Positions 20,123 to 29,726 are shown, numbered from the stretch's first letter. The stretch is DNA of 64,000 nucleotides from Mycobacterium attenuatum (GCF_900566085.1 NZ_UPHT01000049.1:1-64000), one strand, 5' to 3'. Made by a program: numbers and translations. The notes: generated by a model from the sequence alone, not told the origin.

Positions 20123-20827
20123 CTACCCCGCTTTGTGTGCGGTGAGCAAGGAGGCGGAGACCTTTACCCGGTTTCTTTCGTCGACCTGGTAGTCATCCAA
20201 CGAGACGCCCGGGAGCTTGGATAGGACCTCGGCCAAGTGGACATGGATGAACGCCGGTCGGATTTCGTCGATCACCCAATACCGTGAAACAGCTTCGCGC
20301 AGTTCAGTTTCGGTAACGACATTTGGCGGCGCCGCCCGAGCATCGGGCGGCAGCTCGATGTCGGCCGGGAGCGCGGCCGGGGTCGACGCCAGGATATAGT
20401 AGGACGCGCCCGGGGCGGCGGCGCGGTGCACCGAGTGGATGTAGTCGTCGCGAGAATCGACCGGAAGCGATTCAAACAGCGTGCTGTCGATGATGGTGTT
20501 GAACCGGCCGTCGTAGCCGCGAAGTGACGTCAGGTCATCCTGAACGAACGTGGCAGTGCTGAGCCCGCGATCGTCGGCGGCTTGCTTGGCCTTGGCGATC
20601 GCGGTGCCAGACACGTCGACACCCATGACTGTGTGCCCCAGTGCGGCGAGCGCAAGCGACAACTCGGCGACCCCACAACCGGCATCGAGTACCTCGCCGC
20701 GGATCTTGCCGGCCCGTATCAGTGCCGCGATTTCCGGTTGCGGTTCGCCAATGTTCCACGGCGGCGGTCCCCCGAAGACGCCGTGTTCGCGATATGCGGC
20801 TTCCCAATCCATCAATTCGCCGTTCAC
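20123..20827 (-). CDS. Class I SAM-dependent methyltransferase
   Basis: About 234 residues from GTG 20827 (ATG 20812 is an alternative). The opening WEAAYREHGVFGG and PPPWNIGEPQPEI resembles small-molecule methyltransferases such as Rv0560c and thiol/tellurite methyltransferases. SAM motif I is GEVLDAGCGVAELSLALAALG, followed by GVDVSGTAIAKAK and the motif FNTIIDSTLFESLP. The acceptor is unknown. It lies inside the MFS array between copy 3 and the FAH scar. Since its neighbours arose by duplication, it is probably an inserted accessory gene. Confidence 0.8.
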   Translation of the reverse strand: MNGELMDWEAAYREHGVFGGPPPWNIGEPQPEIAALIRAGKIRGEVLDAGCGVAELSLALAALGHTVMGVDVSGTAIAKAKQAADDRGLSTATFVQDDLTSLRGYDGRFNTIIDSTLFESLPVDSRDDYIHSVHRAAAPGASYYILASTPAALPADIELPPDARAAPPNVVTETELREAVSRYWVIDEIRPAFIHVHLAEVLSKLPGVSLDDYQVDERNRVKVSASLLTAHKAG

Positions 20828-20960
20828 GGCCCGAACCCTAATCGAGAGGCGCAGCGCAGCAATACGCCGACGGTCGTTCACAGCCGGGTTTGCGCGCCAA
20901 CAACTTTTGAAGATGCCGGCTTCTCGTCAGGCGGTGCCGGTCTGAACCCTGGCCCGCGAG

Positions 20961-21175
20961 GCTCATCCGAATGCGCCTTGGTCGAATCGCCGGTCCGGAC
21001 AGCCCGTCCTGCTGATCGGCTCTTGTCAGCATCGAAGGCTCAGTGGACAACCCCGTGGATGAACGTGTGGGAAAGCGCGAAACACCCATTCGGTAGGCCG
21101 AATTCACTCGGCCGCTCCTGGCTGGTGGCCGACGTCCGACTGCCCGGAAAGGCCGCCGGCCCGCACGTCGTACCC
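20961..21175 (+). pseudogene. Decayed duplicate of the FAH-family gene 5' end
   Basis: GGCTCATCCGAATGCGCCTT around the ATG at 20971, then CAGCATCGAAGGCTCA, ACACCCATTCGGTA and CGGCCGCTCCTGG, match the start of the intact FAH-family gene at 22647 over about 200 bases. Frame-breaking substitutions and indels are present and the copy stops near 21175, just before the stop of MFS copy 4. It is a truncated remnant left by tandem duplication. Confidence 0.9.
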
Positions 21176-21180
21176 GGATG

Positions 21181-22431
21181 TTAATCACGGGCCTGAACCG
21201 CTTTCCGTGGAAGTCGGCCGAGAGAATGTTCGGCTTCGCGGTCTTCCACATCGGGCGCGAGCAAGCCGACGGGCACCAGCGGTGCCGCCGCCAGTGGGAA
21301 CAGCCCACACAGCGCGAACGCCAGTGGATATCCGCCGGCCATGATCATCGCTCCGAATGCCGGTGGGACGGCCAGAATCATCAGCCGCTGGGTCGTGTTC
21401 TGAACGCCCAGTGCGCGCCCACTCCAGAACTGGCCGGCGAATTCGGTGATCGCCGTCGCCTCGAGCCCGTTGTCCATCACCGTGACCACCGAGACCAGGA
21501 CCATGAAACCCACCGCAAGCGGTGAATCGAGCTGATTGGCCAACGACAGCATCAGCAACGTGAGGCTGGTGGCGACCGCGACAATGCGGACCGGCCGCAT
21601 GCGCGACCCCACACGATCGGACCAGCGGCCGGCGGCGATGCGGGTGAGCGCACCGAGTAGCTGAGTGGTGGTCACCAGCGCACCGGCAGCTCGCACCGAC
21701 CACCCGTGGTTGCCGGTCAGCCACACCAGCATGAAGGTCACCGTCATCGACTGGGGCATCACCATGAGTGCCGACACCGTGTGGATCCGCCACAGCACCG
21801 TGGTGCCGCGGTACGGGTTGACGAGTTCGGCTCCGCTGGCCGTTGTCGACGGCTTGCGCGGCGGGTCGTGCGCGATCAGCGCTCCTACGACGGCCGAAAC
21901 CGCGCACGCCGAGGCCGGAAACAGCAACCCCAGGCTTGGACGATGCTCAGCGAGACGGGGAATCATCAAGGCGCCCATGGCAATTCCCAACGGTTGCGCG
22001 GTCTGGCGAACTCCCATGGCCAGGCCCCGCTGATGCGCCGGAAACCAACCCGCGACCAGGCGGCCGCAGGCGGGATTGCAGCTGGCCGCCGCCATCCCGC
22101 CCAAGAACAACAGTGCTCCCGTGGCAACCAGCGAATTGACTGATGCCGCCGCAAAGCCGCTGAGCGCGGTCAGCGCGGAGCCGATGACGAGCACCGTACG
22201 TTCTCCGATGCGATCCGCCACATAACCCCAGGCGATCAGGGTGACCACCATGCCCAGGCTCGGCATTGCCGACAGCAAGCCCGCTTCGGCCAGCTCAGTT
22301 CCGCGAGCAGCTTCCAATGCGGGAATCATGAACGGAACGGCGTTGATAAAGGAGAACGCGCTGGCGGTTACCGTCAGCGCAATAGCGACCATCGACCAGC
22401 GCAACGTCGCACTGACCGGCTCCGCGGCCAT
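21181..22431 (-). CDS. MFS transporter, copy 4 (Rv2994 family)
   Basis: A 416-residue 12-helix transporter from ATG 22431. Landmarks shared with the other three copies are [62 protein letters not shown], and [18 protein letters not shown]. It is closest to copy 3 in several diagnostic segments (both have NNA/NPA-type CN-AxGRL and VMDNGLEATAITEFAG-like helices). The helix with DNGLEATAITEFAGQFWSGRALG is strictly conserved across the array. It lies next to the intact FAH gene, as Rv2994 does next to Rv2993c, so it is a candidate for the ancestral-position copy. Confidence 0.85.
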   Translation of the reverse strand: MAAEPVSATLRWSMVAIALTVTASAFSFINAVPFMIPALEAARGTELAEAGLLSAMPSLGMVVTLIAWGYVADRIGERTVLVIGSALTALSGFAAASVNSLVATGALLFLGGMAAASCNPACGRLVAGWFPAHQRGLAMGVRQTAQPLGIAMGALMIPRLAEHRPSLGLLFPASACAVSAVVGALIAHDPPRKPSTTASGAELVNPYRGTTVLWRIHTVSALMVMPQSMTVTFMLVWLTGNHGWSVRAAGALVTTTQLLGALTRIAAGRWSDRVGSRMRPVRIVAVATSLTLLMLSLANQLDSPLAVGFMVLVSVVTVMDNGLEATAITEFAGQFWSGRALGVQNTTQRLMILAVPPAFGAMIMAGGYPLAFALCGLFPLAAAPLVPVGLLAPDVEDREAEHSLGRLPRKAVQARD

Positions 22432-22491
22432 CAAGCCATGCTCGCACAGATGTCGTTGGTTGTATGCCTTCTGTTGTCGAGCAATTTCCCG

Positions 22492-22631
22492 CAGCGCCCG
22501 GCTGCGCCGGGCTGGCGACCGTCGGGGTCTGGTGATGCCGGCCCGCAGCGCCCGGCTGCGCCGGGCTGGCGACCGTCGGGGTCTGGTGATGCCGGCCCGC
22601 AGCGCCCGGCTGCGCCGGGCTGGCGACCGTC
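22492..22631. repeat. 54-bp tandem repeat, 2.6 copies (VNTR/MIRU-like)
   Basis: Two identical 54-base units at 22492-22545 and 22546-22599 are followed by the first 32 bases of a third at 22600-22631. Each unit contains GCCCGGC-TGC-GCCGGGC, a perfect 7-bp hairpin, so three hairpins lie in series. It is located between the divergent MFS copy 4 and the FAH-family gene, in their shared 5' region. Exact unit identity suggests recent slippage. Confidence 0.95.
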
Positions 22632-22646
22632 ATTAGGCTCATCCGA

Positions 22647-23465
22647 ATGCGCCTTGGTCGAATCGCCAGCCTCGACGGCCCATCCGGCCGATCGGCCTTC
22701 GTCAGCATCGAAGGCTCACTGGGCGACCCCGGGGGAATGACCGTCCGCGAGATCGCAGAACACCCGTTCGGTACGCCAACCTTCACCGGCCGCTCCTGGC
22801 CGCTGGCCGACGTCCGGCTGCTGGCACCAATACTCGCCAGCAAGGTGGTGTGCGTCGGCAAGAATTACGCCGATCACATCGCTGAAATGGGCGGCCAACT
22901 GGGCGCAACTCCGGCCGACCCCGTCATATTCCTCAAGCCCAATACCGCAATCATTGGTCCCAATGCGCCGATTCGGTTGCCCGCCAACGCATCACCGGTT
23001 CACTTCGAAGGTGAGCTGGCAGTAGTGATCGGCCGGCCCTGCAAGGACGTCCCAGCCGCGCAAGCCGCCGACAACATTCTCGGCTACAGCGTCGCCAACG
23101 ACGTGTCAGCACGCGACCAGCAGAAGTCCGACGGCCAATGGACCCGGGCCAAAGGCCACGACACGTTTTGTCCGGTCGGACCATGGATTGTCACCGACCT
23201 GGATCCGCTCGACCCCACCGACCTCGAACTGCGCACCGAAGTCAACGGCGAAATCAAACAGCACGCCCGCACCTCACAGATGATCCACGACATCGGCGCG
23301 ATCGTGGAATGGATCTCGGCGGTCATGACGTTGCTGCCCGGGGACCTCGTTCTCACCGGAACACCGGCCGGCGTCGGTCCCATCGACGACGGTGACACCG
23401 TCGCCATCACCGTAGAGGGAATCGGTACCCTCACCAATCCCGTAGTGCGCAAAGGAAAGTCGTGA
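22647..23465 (+). CDS. Fumarylacetoacetate hydrolase family protein (Rv2993c-like)
   Basis: A 272-residue protein from ATG 22647. The FAH catalytic fold is evident: [16 protein letters not shown] (about 70), [19 protein letters not shown] (about 91), the metal ligands in [16 protein letters not shown] (about 118), [13 protein letters not shown] (about 149), and [15 protein letters not shown] near 232. FAH-fold enzymes include isomerases and decarboxylases of aromatic catabolism and oxaloacetate decarboxylases, so the reaction is not fixed. The GTG of gltX overlaps its stop, coupling the two. The 5' end is duplicated at 20961-21175. Confidence 0.88.
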   Translation: MRLGRIASLDGPSGRSAFVSIEGSLGDPGGMTVREIAEHPFGTPTFTGRSWPLADVRLLAPILASKVVCVGKNYADHIAEMGGQLGATPADPVIFLKPNTAIIGPNAPIRLPANASPVHFEGELAVVIGRPCKDVPAAQAADNILGYSVANDVSARDQQKSDGQWTRAKGHDTFCPVGPWIVTDLDPLDPTDLELRTEVNGEIKQHARTSQMIHDIGAIVEWISAVMTLLPGDLVLTGTPAGVGPIDDGDTVAITVEGIGTLTNPVVRKGKS

Positions 23466-24949
23466 CAGCAGCCGCTCCTGAAGAAGAAGCTACCCGCGTT
23501 CGGGTTCGATTCTGCCCGTCGCCCACCGGTATTCCCCACGTCGGCATGGTCCGCACCGCGTTGTTCAACTGGGCCTATGCCCGGCATACCGGCGGCACCT
23601 TCGTGTTCCGCATCGAAGACACCGACGCCCAGCGTGACAGCGAGGAAAGCTATGTGGCGTTGCTCGACGCATTGCGCTGGCTCGGCCTGAACTGGGACGA
23701 GGGGCCCGAGGTCGACGGACCCTACGGACCGTACCGGCAGTCGCGGCGCAGCGAGATCTACCGGGATGTCATCGCCCGACTGCTCGCGGCAGACGAGGCC
23801 TACTACGCCTTTTCGACGCCCGAAGAGGTCGAGGCGCGACATATCGCGGCCGGACGCAACCCCAAGTTGGGCTACGACAATTTCGACCGGCACCTCACCG
23901 ACTCCCAGCGCGCGGCGTACCTGGCGGAAGGCCGCCAGCCGGTGGTGCGGCTGCGGATGCCCGGCACCGATCTCAGCTGGAACGACTTGGTCCGCGGCCC
24001 CACCACATTCGCGGCCGGCTCGGTGCCAGACTTTGCGTTGACCCGCGCTACCGGTGATCCGCTGTACACGCTGGTCAACCCCTGCGACGACGCGTTGATG
24101 AAGATCACCCACGTGCTGCGCGGGGAGGACCTGCTGCCGTCGACGCCACGCCAGCTCGCGCTGTATCAATCTCTGATCCGGATCGGAGTGGCCGAGCGTA
24201 TTCCGGAATTCGCCCATCTGCCAACGGTATTGGGGGAAGGGACCAAGAAGCTCTCCAAGCGCGACCCGCAGTCGAACCTGTTCGCGCACCGCGACCGCGG
24301 CTTCATTCCCGAAGGGCTGCTGAATTATCTCGCGCTGCTGGGCTGGTCGATCGCCGACGACCGCGATGTGTTCAGCCTCGACCAGATGGTGGCGGCGTTC
24401 GACGTAGCCGACGTGAACTCGAATCCGGCGCGGTTCGACCAGAAGAAAGCCGACGCCCTCAACGCCGAGCACATCCGGATGCTCGATGCCGAAGACTTCG
24501 CCCGCCGGCTCCGTGATTACCTGGACGCACACGGCCATCGCATCGGGTTGGACGACGCGGCCTTCGCCACTGCCGCGGAGTTGGTGCAAACCCGAATCGT
24601 GGTACTCGGCGATGCGTGGGATCTGCTGAAGTTCCTCAATGATGACCACTACGCCGTCGACCCCAAGGCCGCCGCCAAGGAACTGGGTCCCGACGCGGCC
24701 CCGGTGTTGGCCGCGGCTGTGGTCGCGCTCGAGGGCGTGTCCGGCTGGACCGCCGCCCACATCGAGGAGGCGCTCAAGGCTGCGCTGATCGAAGGCCTGG
24801 AGCTCAAACCCCGCAAGGCTTTCGGGCCGATCCGAGTGGCCGCCACCGGGACCACGGTCAGCCCGCCGCTCTTCGAGTCACTGGAGCTGCTCGGCCGTGA
24901 CCGCAGCCTGGCGCGGCTGACTTCAGCTCGCGATTCGGTCACCAAGTAG
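23462..24949 (+). CDS. gltX: Glutamyl-tRNA synthetase
   Basis: Charges tRNA-Glu; in organisms with GatCAB it also charges tRNA-Gln with Glu, which is consistent with gatA and gatB in this window. The 495-residue product starts at GTG 23462, overlapping the upstream TGA. Class I signatures are present: the HIGH-like [18 protein letters not shown] (HVGM) near residue 20 and the KMSKS-like KLSKRD near 261. The C-terminal anticodon-binding half ends in [10 protein letters not shown]. tRNA-Gln and tRNA-Glu genes lie immediately downstream. Confidence 0.97.
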   Translation: MTAAAPEEEATRVRVRFCPSPTGIPHVGMVRTALFNWAYARHTGGTFVFRIEDTDAQRDSEESYVALLDALRWLGLNWDEGPEVDGPYGPYRQSRRSEIYRDVIARLLAADEAYYAFSTPEEVEARHIAAGRNPKLGYDNFDRHLTDSQRAAYLAEGRQPVVRLRMPGTDLSWNDLVRGPTTFAAGSVPDFALTRATGDPLYTLVNPCDDALMKITHVLRGEDLLPSTPRQLALYQSLIRIGVAERIPEFAHLPTVLGEGTKKLSKRDPQSNLFAHRDRGFIPEGLLNYLALLGWSIADDRDVFSLDQMVAAFDVADVNSNPARFDQKKADALNAEHIRMLDAEDFARRLRDYLDAHGHRIGLDDAAFATAAELVQTRIVVLGDAWDLLKFLNDDHYAVDPKAAAKELGPDAAPVLAAAVVALEGVSGWTAAHIEEALKAALIEGLELKPRKAFGPIRVAATGTTVSPPLFESLELLGRDRSLARLTSARDSVTK

Positions 24950-25102
24950 TGGCATGGCGCAGAATAGAACCCGGGCGTGCGGATGGCCGGGCTAGTTTTT
25001 GGTAGTCTGCACGTCGGCCGACAACGGCTGGCAGCGGCGGTCCGACGCGGACCCGGCAATGGTTTGCAAAAACCGCTCTGACCAGCAGTTTTAGGTGACC
25101 GA

Positions 25103-25174
25103 TGGGGTATGGTGTAATTGGCAACACAGCTGATTCTGGTTCAGCCATTCTAGGTTCGAGTCCTGGTACCCCAG
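25103..25174 (+). tRNA. tRNA-Gln (CTG)
   Basis: The acceptor arm TGGGGTA (25103-25109) pairs with TACCCCA (25167-25173). The anticodon stem GCTGA/TCAGC encloses loop TTCTGGT with anticodon CTG. The T-arm contains GGTTCGAGTCC. CA of the CCA end may be partly encoded (GCA follows). It matches glnU beside gltX in M. tuberculosis. Confidence 0.95.
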
Positions 25175-25258
25175 CACAGTCCCACCGATGCGAAGCGGAT
25201 TGCGAGTGATTAGGTGGGCTTACCGCGGTGAGCTATGCTGACAGCTCGGATCGGTTCT

Positions 25259-25331
25259 GGCCCCGTCGTCTAGCGGCCTAGGACGCCGCCCTCTCACGGC
25301 GGTAGCGTGGGTTCGAATCCCATCGGGGCTA
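25259..25331 (+). tRNA. tRNA-Glu (CTC)
   Basis: The acceptor arm GGCCCCG (25259-25265) pairs with CGGGGCT (25324-25330). The anticodon stem CCGCC/GGCGG encloses a loop with anticodon CTC, and the T-arm has GGTTCGAATCC. It is the substrate of the neighbouring gltX product and lies 84 bases after tRNA-Gln, so the two may be co-transcribed. Confidence 0.95.
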
Positions 25332-25336
25332 CAAGA

Positions 25337-25849
25337 TCAGTGACCGGTCCCCAACACGGCCGGCGCGGTTGAACCGCCCACCGGCATGGGCGGCAGCCCC
25401 AACTTTCGGTGGTCCCACGAGCGGGCGCGGTGGCTGACGATGCGGACACCGACGCGCTTGTTCATCATCTGGTCGACCATGGGCTTCAGCTCGTCGCTGT
25501 AGGGGCCGGTATAGCGCTCCCACACGCTGACTCCGACCCGGTGCAGGGCGTCGGGATCGTCGACGATTTCCGCGACGCCTTCGAAAGACACCCCACGCAG
25601 CGTGTCGTAGGTGTTGCCGTCCTCGATCAGGAAGCTCACCCGGGGATCCCGCCGGACGTTGACCGCCTTCTGCGACTTGGCCTTGGTCTCGAGCCAGATT
25701 TCGTCGTCGACCACCGCGTACCACATCGCCGTCAAGTGCGGCTGGCCGTCCGGCCCGATGGTGGCCAGCGTGCCGGTGCGGCTCTTGTTGACGAAGTCGG
25801 CGATTTCCGCCTCGGTCATGACGATCTGCGCGCGCTGGTTGGTTCCCAT
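25337..25849 (-). CDS. F420/flavin-dependent oxidoreductase-family protein (FDOR-B; Rv2991-like)
   Basis: A 170-residue split-barrel protein from ATG 25849. TGTLATIGPDGQPHLTAMWYAV (about 25-46) and DEIWLETKAKSQKAVNVRRDPRVSFLI (about 49-75) are the cofactor-binding strands of the PPOX/F420 FDOR-B group. In mycobacteria these proteins bind F420 (or heme/FMN), and Rv2991 at this place belongs to that group. The substrate is unknown. Its stop lies five bases from tRNA-Glu, on the opposite strand. Confidence 0.83.
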   Translation of the reverse strand: MGTNQRAQIVMTEAEIADFVNKSRTGTLATIGPDGQPHLTAMWYAVVDDEIWLETKAKSQKAVNVRRDPRVSFLIEDGNTYDTLRGVSFEGVAEIVDDPDALHRVGVSVWERYTGPYSDELKPMVDQMMNKRVGVRIVSHRARSWDHRKLGLPPMPVGGSTAPAVLGTGH

Positions 25850-25938
25850 GGCGTCAGTGTGTCAGGTGGTCGTGACGCCGACGCGGCGGCGTCAGTAGGC
25901 CGGCCCGAACGCCCGGGGTACCCGGGAAGGTAAGGCCG

Positions 25939-26640
25939 TTACAGGCGGCGGGTGATCTCCTCGGCCGCGGCCAACAGGTCGGCGGCCCAACGCGCGCCCG
26001 GGCGCCGCCCCATCCGGTCGACGGGGCCGGACACCGATATGGCGGCGACCACGACACCGCGGCGGTCGCGAACCGGTGCCGACACGCTGGCCACCCCGGG
26101 TTCACGCTCGGCCACGCTTTGCGCCCAACCGCGCCGGCGGACTTCGGCCAGCACCCGTTCGCCGAATCCCGCCTGCGGCAGCACCGCTTGTTGGATCGCG
26201 CCGTCGCTATGGGCTAGCAGCACTTTGGCTCCCGACCCGGCCGTCATCGGCAATCTGGCTCCGACCGGAACCGTATCTCGGAGTCCCGCAGCCGGTTCCA
26301 GCGCGGCCACACAGACCCGCGTGGTGCCCTCGCGACGATATAGCTGCACGCTCTCGCCGGTGGTCTCGCGCAATTTGGGCAGCACCGTTGCGCTGGCGGC
26401 CAGCAGCGAATCGTCGACCTGGGCCGCGAGTTCGGACACCGCGGGACCAAGACGCCACCGGCCTTCCTCGTCGCGCCCCAGCAGGCGATGCACCTCGAGA
26501 GCGGCCGCCAGCCGGTAAGCGGTGGCCCTCGGCAGGCCGGTTCGGTCACAGAGTTCGGCCAGTCCGCACGGAGATTCCGCGATCACATGCAACAGGCCTA
26601 CGGCTTTGTCGAGCACGCCGATGCCGCTATGCTGTCTCAC
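25939..26640 (-). CDS. IclR-family transcriptional regulator, LtbR-like by position
   Basis: A 233-residue regulator from GTG 26640. The N-terminal winged helix (about 1-65) includes [45 protein letters not shown] sequence. The C-terminal effector domain has [24 protein letters not shown] and [22 protein letters not shown]. It is divergent from leuC. The IclR gene beside leuCD in Corynebacterium (LtbR) represses leucine genes, and Rv2989 holds this place in M. tuberculosis. Control of leuCD is inferred from this arrangement and the palindrome at 26656. Confidence 0.88.
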   Translation of the reverse strand: MRQHSGIGVLDKAVGLLHVIAESPCGLAELCDRTGLPRATAYRLAAALEVHRLLGRDEEGRWRLGPAVSELAAQVDDSLLAASATVLPKLRETTGESVQLYRREGTTRVCVAALEPAAGLRDTVPVGARLPMTAGSGAKVLLAHSDGAIQQAVLPQAGFGERVLAEVRRRGWAQSVAEREPGVASVSAPVRDRRGVVVAAISVSGPVDRMGRRPGARWAADLLAAAEEITRRL

Positions 26641-26655
26641 ATCTAGATACTAGCG

Positions 26656-26670
26656 TCTCATATTCTGAGA
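26656..26670. promoter_or_regulatory. Palindromic operator candidate between the iclR-type gene and leuC
   Basis: TCTCA-N5-TGAGA is a perfect 5-bp inverted repeat in the 83-base divergent gap. The spacer TATTC, with the following T, resembles a -10 hexamer for leuC, so a bound repressor would cover the promoter. A further TCTCA lies at the start of the regulator gene. Binding by the divergent regulator is inferred. Confidence 0.5.
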
Positions 26671-26723
26671 ACCAACCATGGTGTGCCGGTGCGCCGCTAT
26701 TGAGTGAATCGAGGCAAGTGGAG

Positions 26724-28154
26724 ATGACAATCGAGACTGGCAGGCCACGCACCTTGGCGGAGAAGGTCTGGGACGACCACGTTGTGGTGTCCGGTGACGC
26801 CTCTGAGCGAGGCGGGCCCGACTTGATCTACATCGATCTACACCTGGTGCATGAGGTCACCAGCCCGCAGGCTTTCGACGGCCTACGACTGGCCGGTCGC
26901 CGAGTGCGGCGCCCCGGCCTGACCATTGCCACCGAGGACCACAACGTGCCCACCCTCGACATCGACAAGCCGATCGCCGACCCGGTGTCGCGCACCCAGG
27001 TGGAGACGTTGCGGCGCAACTGCGCCGAATTCGGTATTCGGCTACACCCGATGGGCGACATCGAGCAGGGCATCGTGCACGTCGTCGGACCGCAATTGGG
27101 CCTCACCCAACCGGGTATGACTATCGTCTGCGGCGACAGTCATACCTCGACGCACGGCGCGTTCGGCGCATTGGCAATGGGCATCGGCACCTCGGAGGTC
27201 GAGCATGTGCTGGCCACTCAGACACTGCCGCTGCGGCCCTTCAAGACCATGGCGGTCAATGTCGAAGGGCAACTGCCGCCGGGCGTATCGGCCAAGGACA
27301 TCATTCTGGCGCTGATCGCCAAGATCGGCACCGGTGGCGGACAGGGTCATGTCATCGAATATCGGGGCGCCGCCATCGAATCGCTGTCCATGGAAGCCCG
27401 CATGACGATCTGCAACATGAGCATCGAAGCCGGCGCGCGAGCCGGCATGGTGGCTCCGGACGACGCCACATACGAGTTCCTGCGCGGTCGTCCGCACGCG
27501 CCCACCGGCGACCAGTGGGACGCCGCTGTCGCCTATTGGCAACAGTTGCGGACGGACCCCGGCGCCGTCTTCGACACCGAGGTGCACCTCGACGCCACCT
27601 CGTTGAGCCCCTTTGTCACCTGGGGAACCAATCCCGGACAAGGAGTGCCGCTGGCGGGTGCGGTGCCTGATCCGGAGCTGATGACCGATGATGCCGCGCG
27701 CCAGGCTGCCGAGAAAGCGTTGGCCTATATGGACCTTCGGCCCGGAACGGCAATGCGCGACATCGCCGTCGACGCCGTGTTCGTCGGGTCGTGCACCAAC
27801 GGCCGCATCGAAGACCTGCGGGTGGTGGCCGGTGTCTTGCGCGGCCGCAAGGTGGCGCCGGGCGTGCGGATGCTCATTGTTCCGGGATCCATGCGGGTTC
27901 GTGCGCAGGCCGAGGCGGAAGGCCTCGGTGAGATCTTTACCGCCGCAGGCGCCGAATGGCGGCAGGCGGGATGCTCGATGTGTCTGGGCATGAATCCCGA
28001 TCAGCTCGCCCCGGGGGAGCGCTGCGCCGCTACTTCCAACCGCAACTTCGAAGGGCGACAGGGCAAGGGCGGTCGTACGCATCTGGTTTCACCGGCTGTT
28101 GCCGCCGCCACCGCGGTTCGCGGCACCCTCTCCGCGCCGGCCGATTTGAATTGA
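26724..28154 (+). CDS. leuC: 3-isopropylmalate dehydratase large subunit
   Basis: With LeuD it isomerises 2-isopropylmalate to 3-isopropylmalate, the second leucine step. The ATG at 26724, nine bases after an AAGTGGAG ribosome site, gives 476 residues, matching mycobacterial LeuC. Aconitase-fold features include [33 protein letters not shown], and three [4Fe-4S] cysteines, one in [13 protein letters not shown] (about 355) and two in [12 protein letters not shown] (about 416-419). leuD follows after 37 bases. Confidence 0.96.
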   Translation: MTIETGRPRTLAEKVWDDHVVVSGDASERGGPDLIYIDLHLVHEVTSPQAFDGLRLAGRRVRRPGLTIATEDHNVPTLDIDKPIADPVSRTQVETLRRNCAEFGIRLHPMGDIEQGIVHVVGPQLGLTQPGMTIVCGDSHTSTHGAFGALAMGIGTSEVEHVLATQTLPLRPFKTMAVNVEGQLPPGVSAKDIILALIAKIGTGGGQGHVIEYRGAAIESLSMEARMTICNMSIEAGARAGMVAPDDATYEFLRGRPHAPTGDQWDAAVAYWQQLRTDPGAVFDTEVHLDATSLSPFVTWGTNPGQGVPLAGAVPDPELMTDDAARQAAEKALAYMDLRPGTAMRDIAVDAVFVGSCTNGRIEDLRVVAGVLRGRKVAPGVRMLIVPGSMRVRAQAEAEGLGEIFTAAGAEWRQAGCSMCLGMNPDQLAPGERCAATSNRNFEGRQGKGGRTHLVSPAVAAATAVRGTLSAPADLN

Positions 28155-28191
28155 ACTCAACCAGTTACTCAACCAGTTAGAGGAAGAGCGA

Positions 28192-28788
28192 ATGGAAGCC
28201 TTTCATACTCACACCGGCATCGGTGTGCCCTTGCGACGGTCCAATGTCGATACCGACCAGATCATCCCGGCGGTCTTTCTGAAGCGCGTCACCCGAACCG
28301 GTTTCGAGGACGGCCTGTTCGCGAGTTGGCGCTCGGATCCGTCGTTCGTGCTGAACCTCAGTCCCTTTGATCGGGGGTCGGTGTTGGTCGCCGGCCCGGA
28401 CTTCGGCACCGGATCTTCGCGTGAGCATGCGGTCTGGGCACTGATGGACTACGGATTCCGGGTGGTTATCTCGTCTCGATTCGGTGACATTTTTCGCGGC
28501 AACGCCGGCAAGGCGGGGCTGCTGGCGGCCGAAGTCGACCAAGACGGCGTCGAACTGCTTTGGAAGCTCATCGAGCAGAGTCCGGGGTTGGAAATCACTG
28601 TCAATCTTCAAGATCGAAATATCGCGGCCGGAACAGTGGTGTTGCCGTTCAAGATTGACGATCACACCGCATGGCGACTCCTTGAAGGCCTTGATGATAT
28701 AGCCCTTACGCTGCGAAAACTCGACGAAATCGAGTCTTATGAAGCGGCCTACCCGACCTGGAAACCGCGCACTCTGCCGGTCTTGTGA
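28192..28788 (+). CDS. leuD: 3-isopropylmalate dehydratase small subunit
   Basis: The swivelling small subunit of isopropylmalate isomerase, 198 residues. Signatures are [22 protein letters not shown] near residue 9 and [22 protein letters not shown] near residue 66, the substrate-recognition loop. GAAGAGCG lies just before ATG 28192. It is co-directional with leuC as in other bacteria. Confidence 0.96.
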   Translation: MEAFHTHTGIGVPLRRSNVDTDQIIPAVFLKRVTRTGFEDGLFASWRSDPSFVLNLSPFDRGSVLVAGPDFGTGSSREHAVWALMDYGFRVVISSRFGDIFRGNAGKAGLLAAEVDQDGVELLWKLIEQSPGLEITVNLQDRNIAAGTVVLPFKIDDHTAWRLLEGLDDIALTLRKLDEIESYEAAYPTWKPRTLPVL

Positions 28789-29012
28789 ACGGTCGATCGA
28801 GGCGGAATTTCGGCTCCCGCGAGCTACTGTAGGGCTTGCAAGCCGGGTACATTTCGAGGCGACGCCACCGGTCAAGGGCGGCAATCGGATTGCGAAAATT
28901 GTCGTTCCCGGGCTCCGAAATTGCGCGTGGCTCTTGGCAATTTGCCGGGTGAGGGTTTACCGTGTCCACTAGTCGGTTCCATTAACGAGGACCGCTAGCT
29001 TCGGAGGGTTGG

Positions 29013-29666
29013 ATGAACAAAGCAGAGCTCATTGACGTGCTCACACAGAAATTGGGCTCGGACCGTCGGCAGGCGACCGCCGCCGTCGAGAATGTCGTCG
29101 ACACCATTGTGCGTGCCGTGCACAAGGGCGACAGCGTCACCATTACCGGATTCGGTGTGTTCGAACAGCGTCGCCGCGCGGCCCGCGTGGCTCGCAATCC
29201 CCGCACCGGCGAAACGGTCAAGGTGAAGCCGACTTCAGTCCCGGCGTTCCGGCCCGGCGCGCAATTCAAAGCGGTTGTGGCTGGCGCACAAAAGCTCCCG
29301 TCGGAAGGCCCCGCCGTGAAGCGTGGCGTGGGAACCAGTGCCGCCAAGAAGGCCGCGAAGAAAGCGCCTGCCCGCAAGACTGCGACCAAGGCGCCCGCCA
29401 AGAAGGCCGCGACCAAGGCACCCGCCAAGAAAGCCGCGACCAAGGCACCCGCCAAGACGGCGGCCAAGGCGCCGGCGAAGAAGGCCGCGACCAAGGCAAC
29501 CAAGGCGCCCGCCAAGGCAACCAAGGCGACGGCAAAGAAGACCGCCGCCAAGGCGCCAGTGCGCAAGGCTGCCACCAAGGCGCCGGCGAAGAAGGCCGCG
29601 GCAAAGCGGCCCGCCACCAAGGCACCGGCCAAGAAGGCGACGAGCACCAGGCGCGGTCGCAAGTAA
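29013..29666 (+). CDS. hupB: HU-type nucleoid protein HupB with lysine/alanine-rich tail
   Basis: A 217-residue histone-like protein. Residues 1-90 form an HU domain: [35 protein letters not shown], and [21 protein letters not shown], the DNA-embracing arm and helices. Residues 108-217 are a eukaryote histone H1-like tail of repeated [13 protein letters not shown] units with many Lys. This two-part form is specific to actinobacteria; in M. tuberculosis the tail binds DNA and is modified. GGAGG lies before ATG 29013. A strong hairpin follows the gene. The upstream gap of 224 bases should hold its promoter. Confidence 0.97.
   Translation: MNKAELIDVLTQKLGSDRRQATAAVENVVDTIVRAVHKGDSVTITGFGVFEQRRRAARVARNPRTGETVKVKPTSVPAFRPGAQFKAVVAGAQKLPSEGPAVKRGVGTSAAKKAAKKAPARKTATKAPAKKAATKAPAKKAATKAPAKTAAKAPAKKAATKATKAPAKATKATAKKTAAKAPVRKAATKAPAKKAAAKRPATKAPAKKATSTRRGRK
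29341..29655 (+). repeat. Coding repeat in the hupB tail
   Basis: Imperfect units of about 24-30 bases built on AAGGC(A/G)CCCGCCAAGAA and GCCGCGACCAAGG encode the [11 protein letters not shown] repeats of HupB. Adjacent units near 29390-29455 are nearly identical. Such a tract is prone to slippage, so tail length may vary between strains. In-frame units keep the protein open. Confidence 0.8.
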
Positions 29667-29680
29667 GTCAGTACACCGCG

Positions 29681-29720
29681 GATACCCTTTGGGTGGCACC
29701 GATGCCGCCCAAAGGGTATC
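29681..29720. terminator. Bidirectional hairpin between hupB and mutT1
   Basis: GATACCCTTTGGG at 29681-29693 pairs perfectly with CCCAAAGGGTATC at 29708-29720, a 13-bp stem with a 14-base loop. It lies 14 bases after the hupB stop and seven bases from the end of mutT1 on the other strand, so it can serve both genes. The stem has internal T and A runs but no long U-tract follows. Confidence 0.8.
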
Positions 29721-29726
29721 TGTGCG

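Noticed and set aside
22492..22631. The 54-bp repeats as a CRISPR array
   Set aside because: Units abut directly without unique spacers and no cas genes are present; this is a tandem repeat.
29341..29655. The hupB tail repeat as a non-coding satellite
   Set aside because: The repeats stay in frame and encode the expected Lys/Ala-rich HupB tail.
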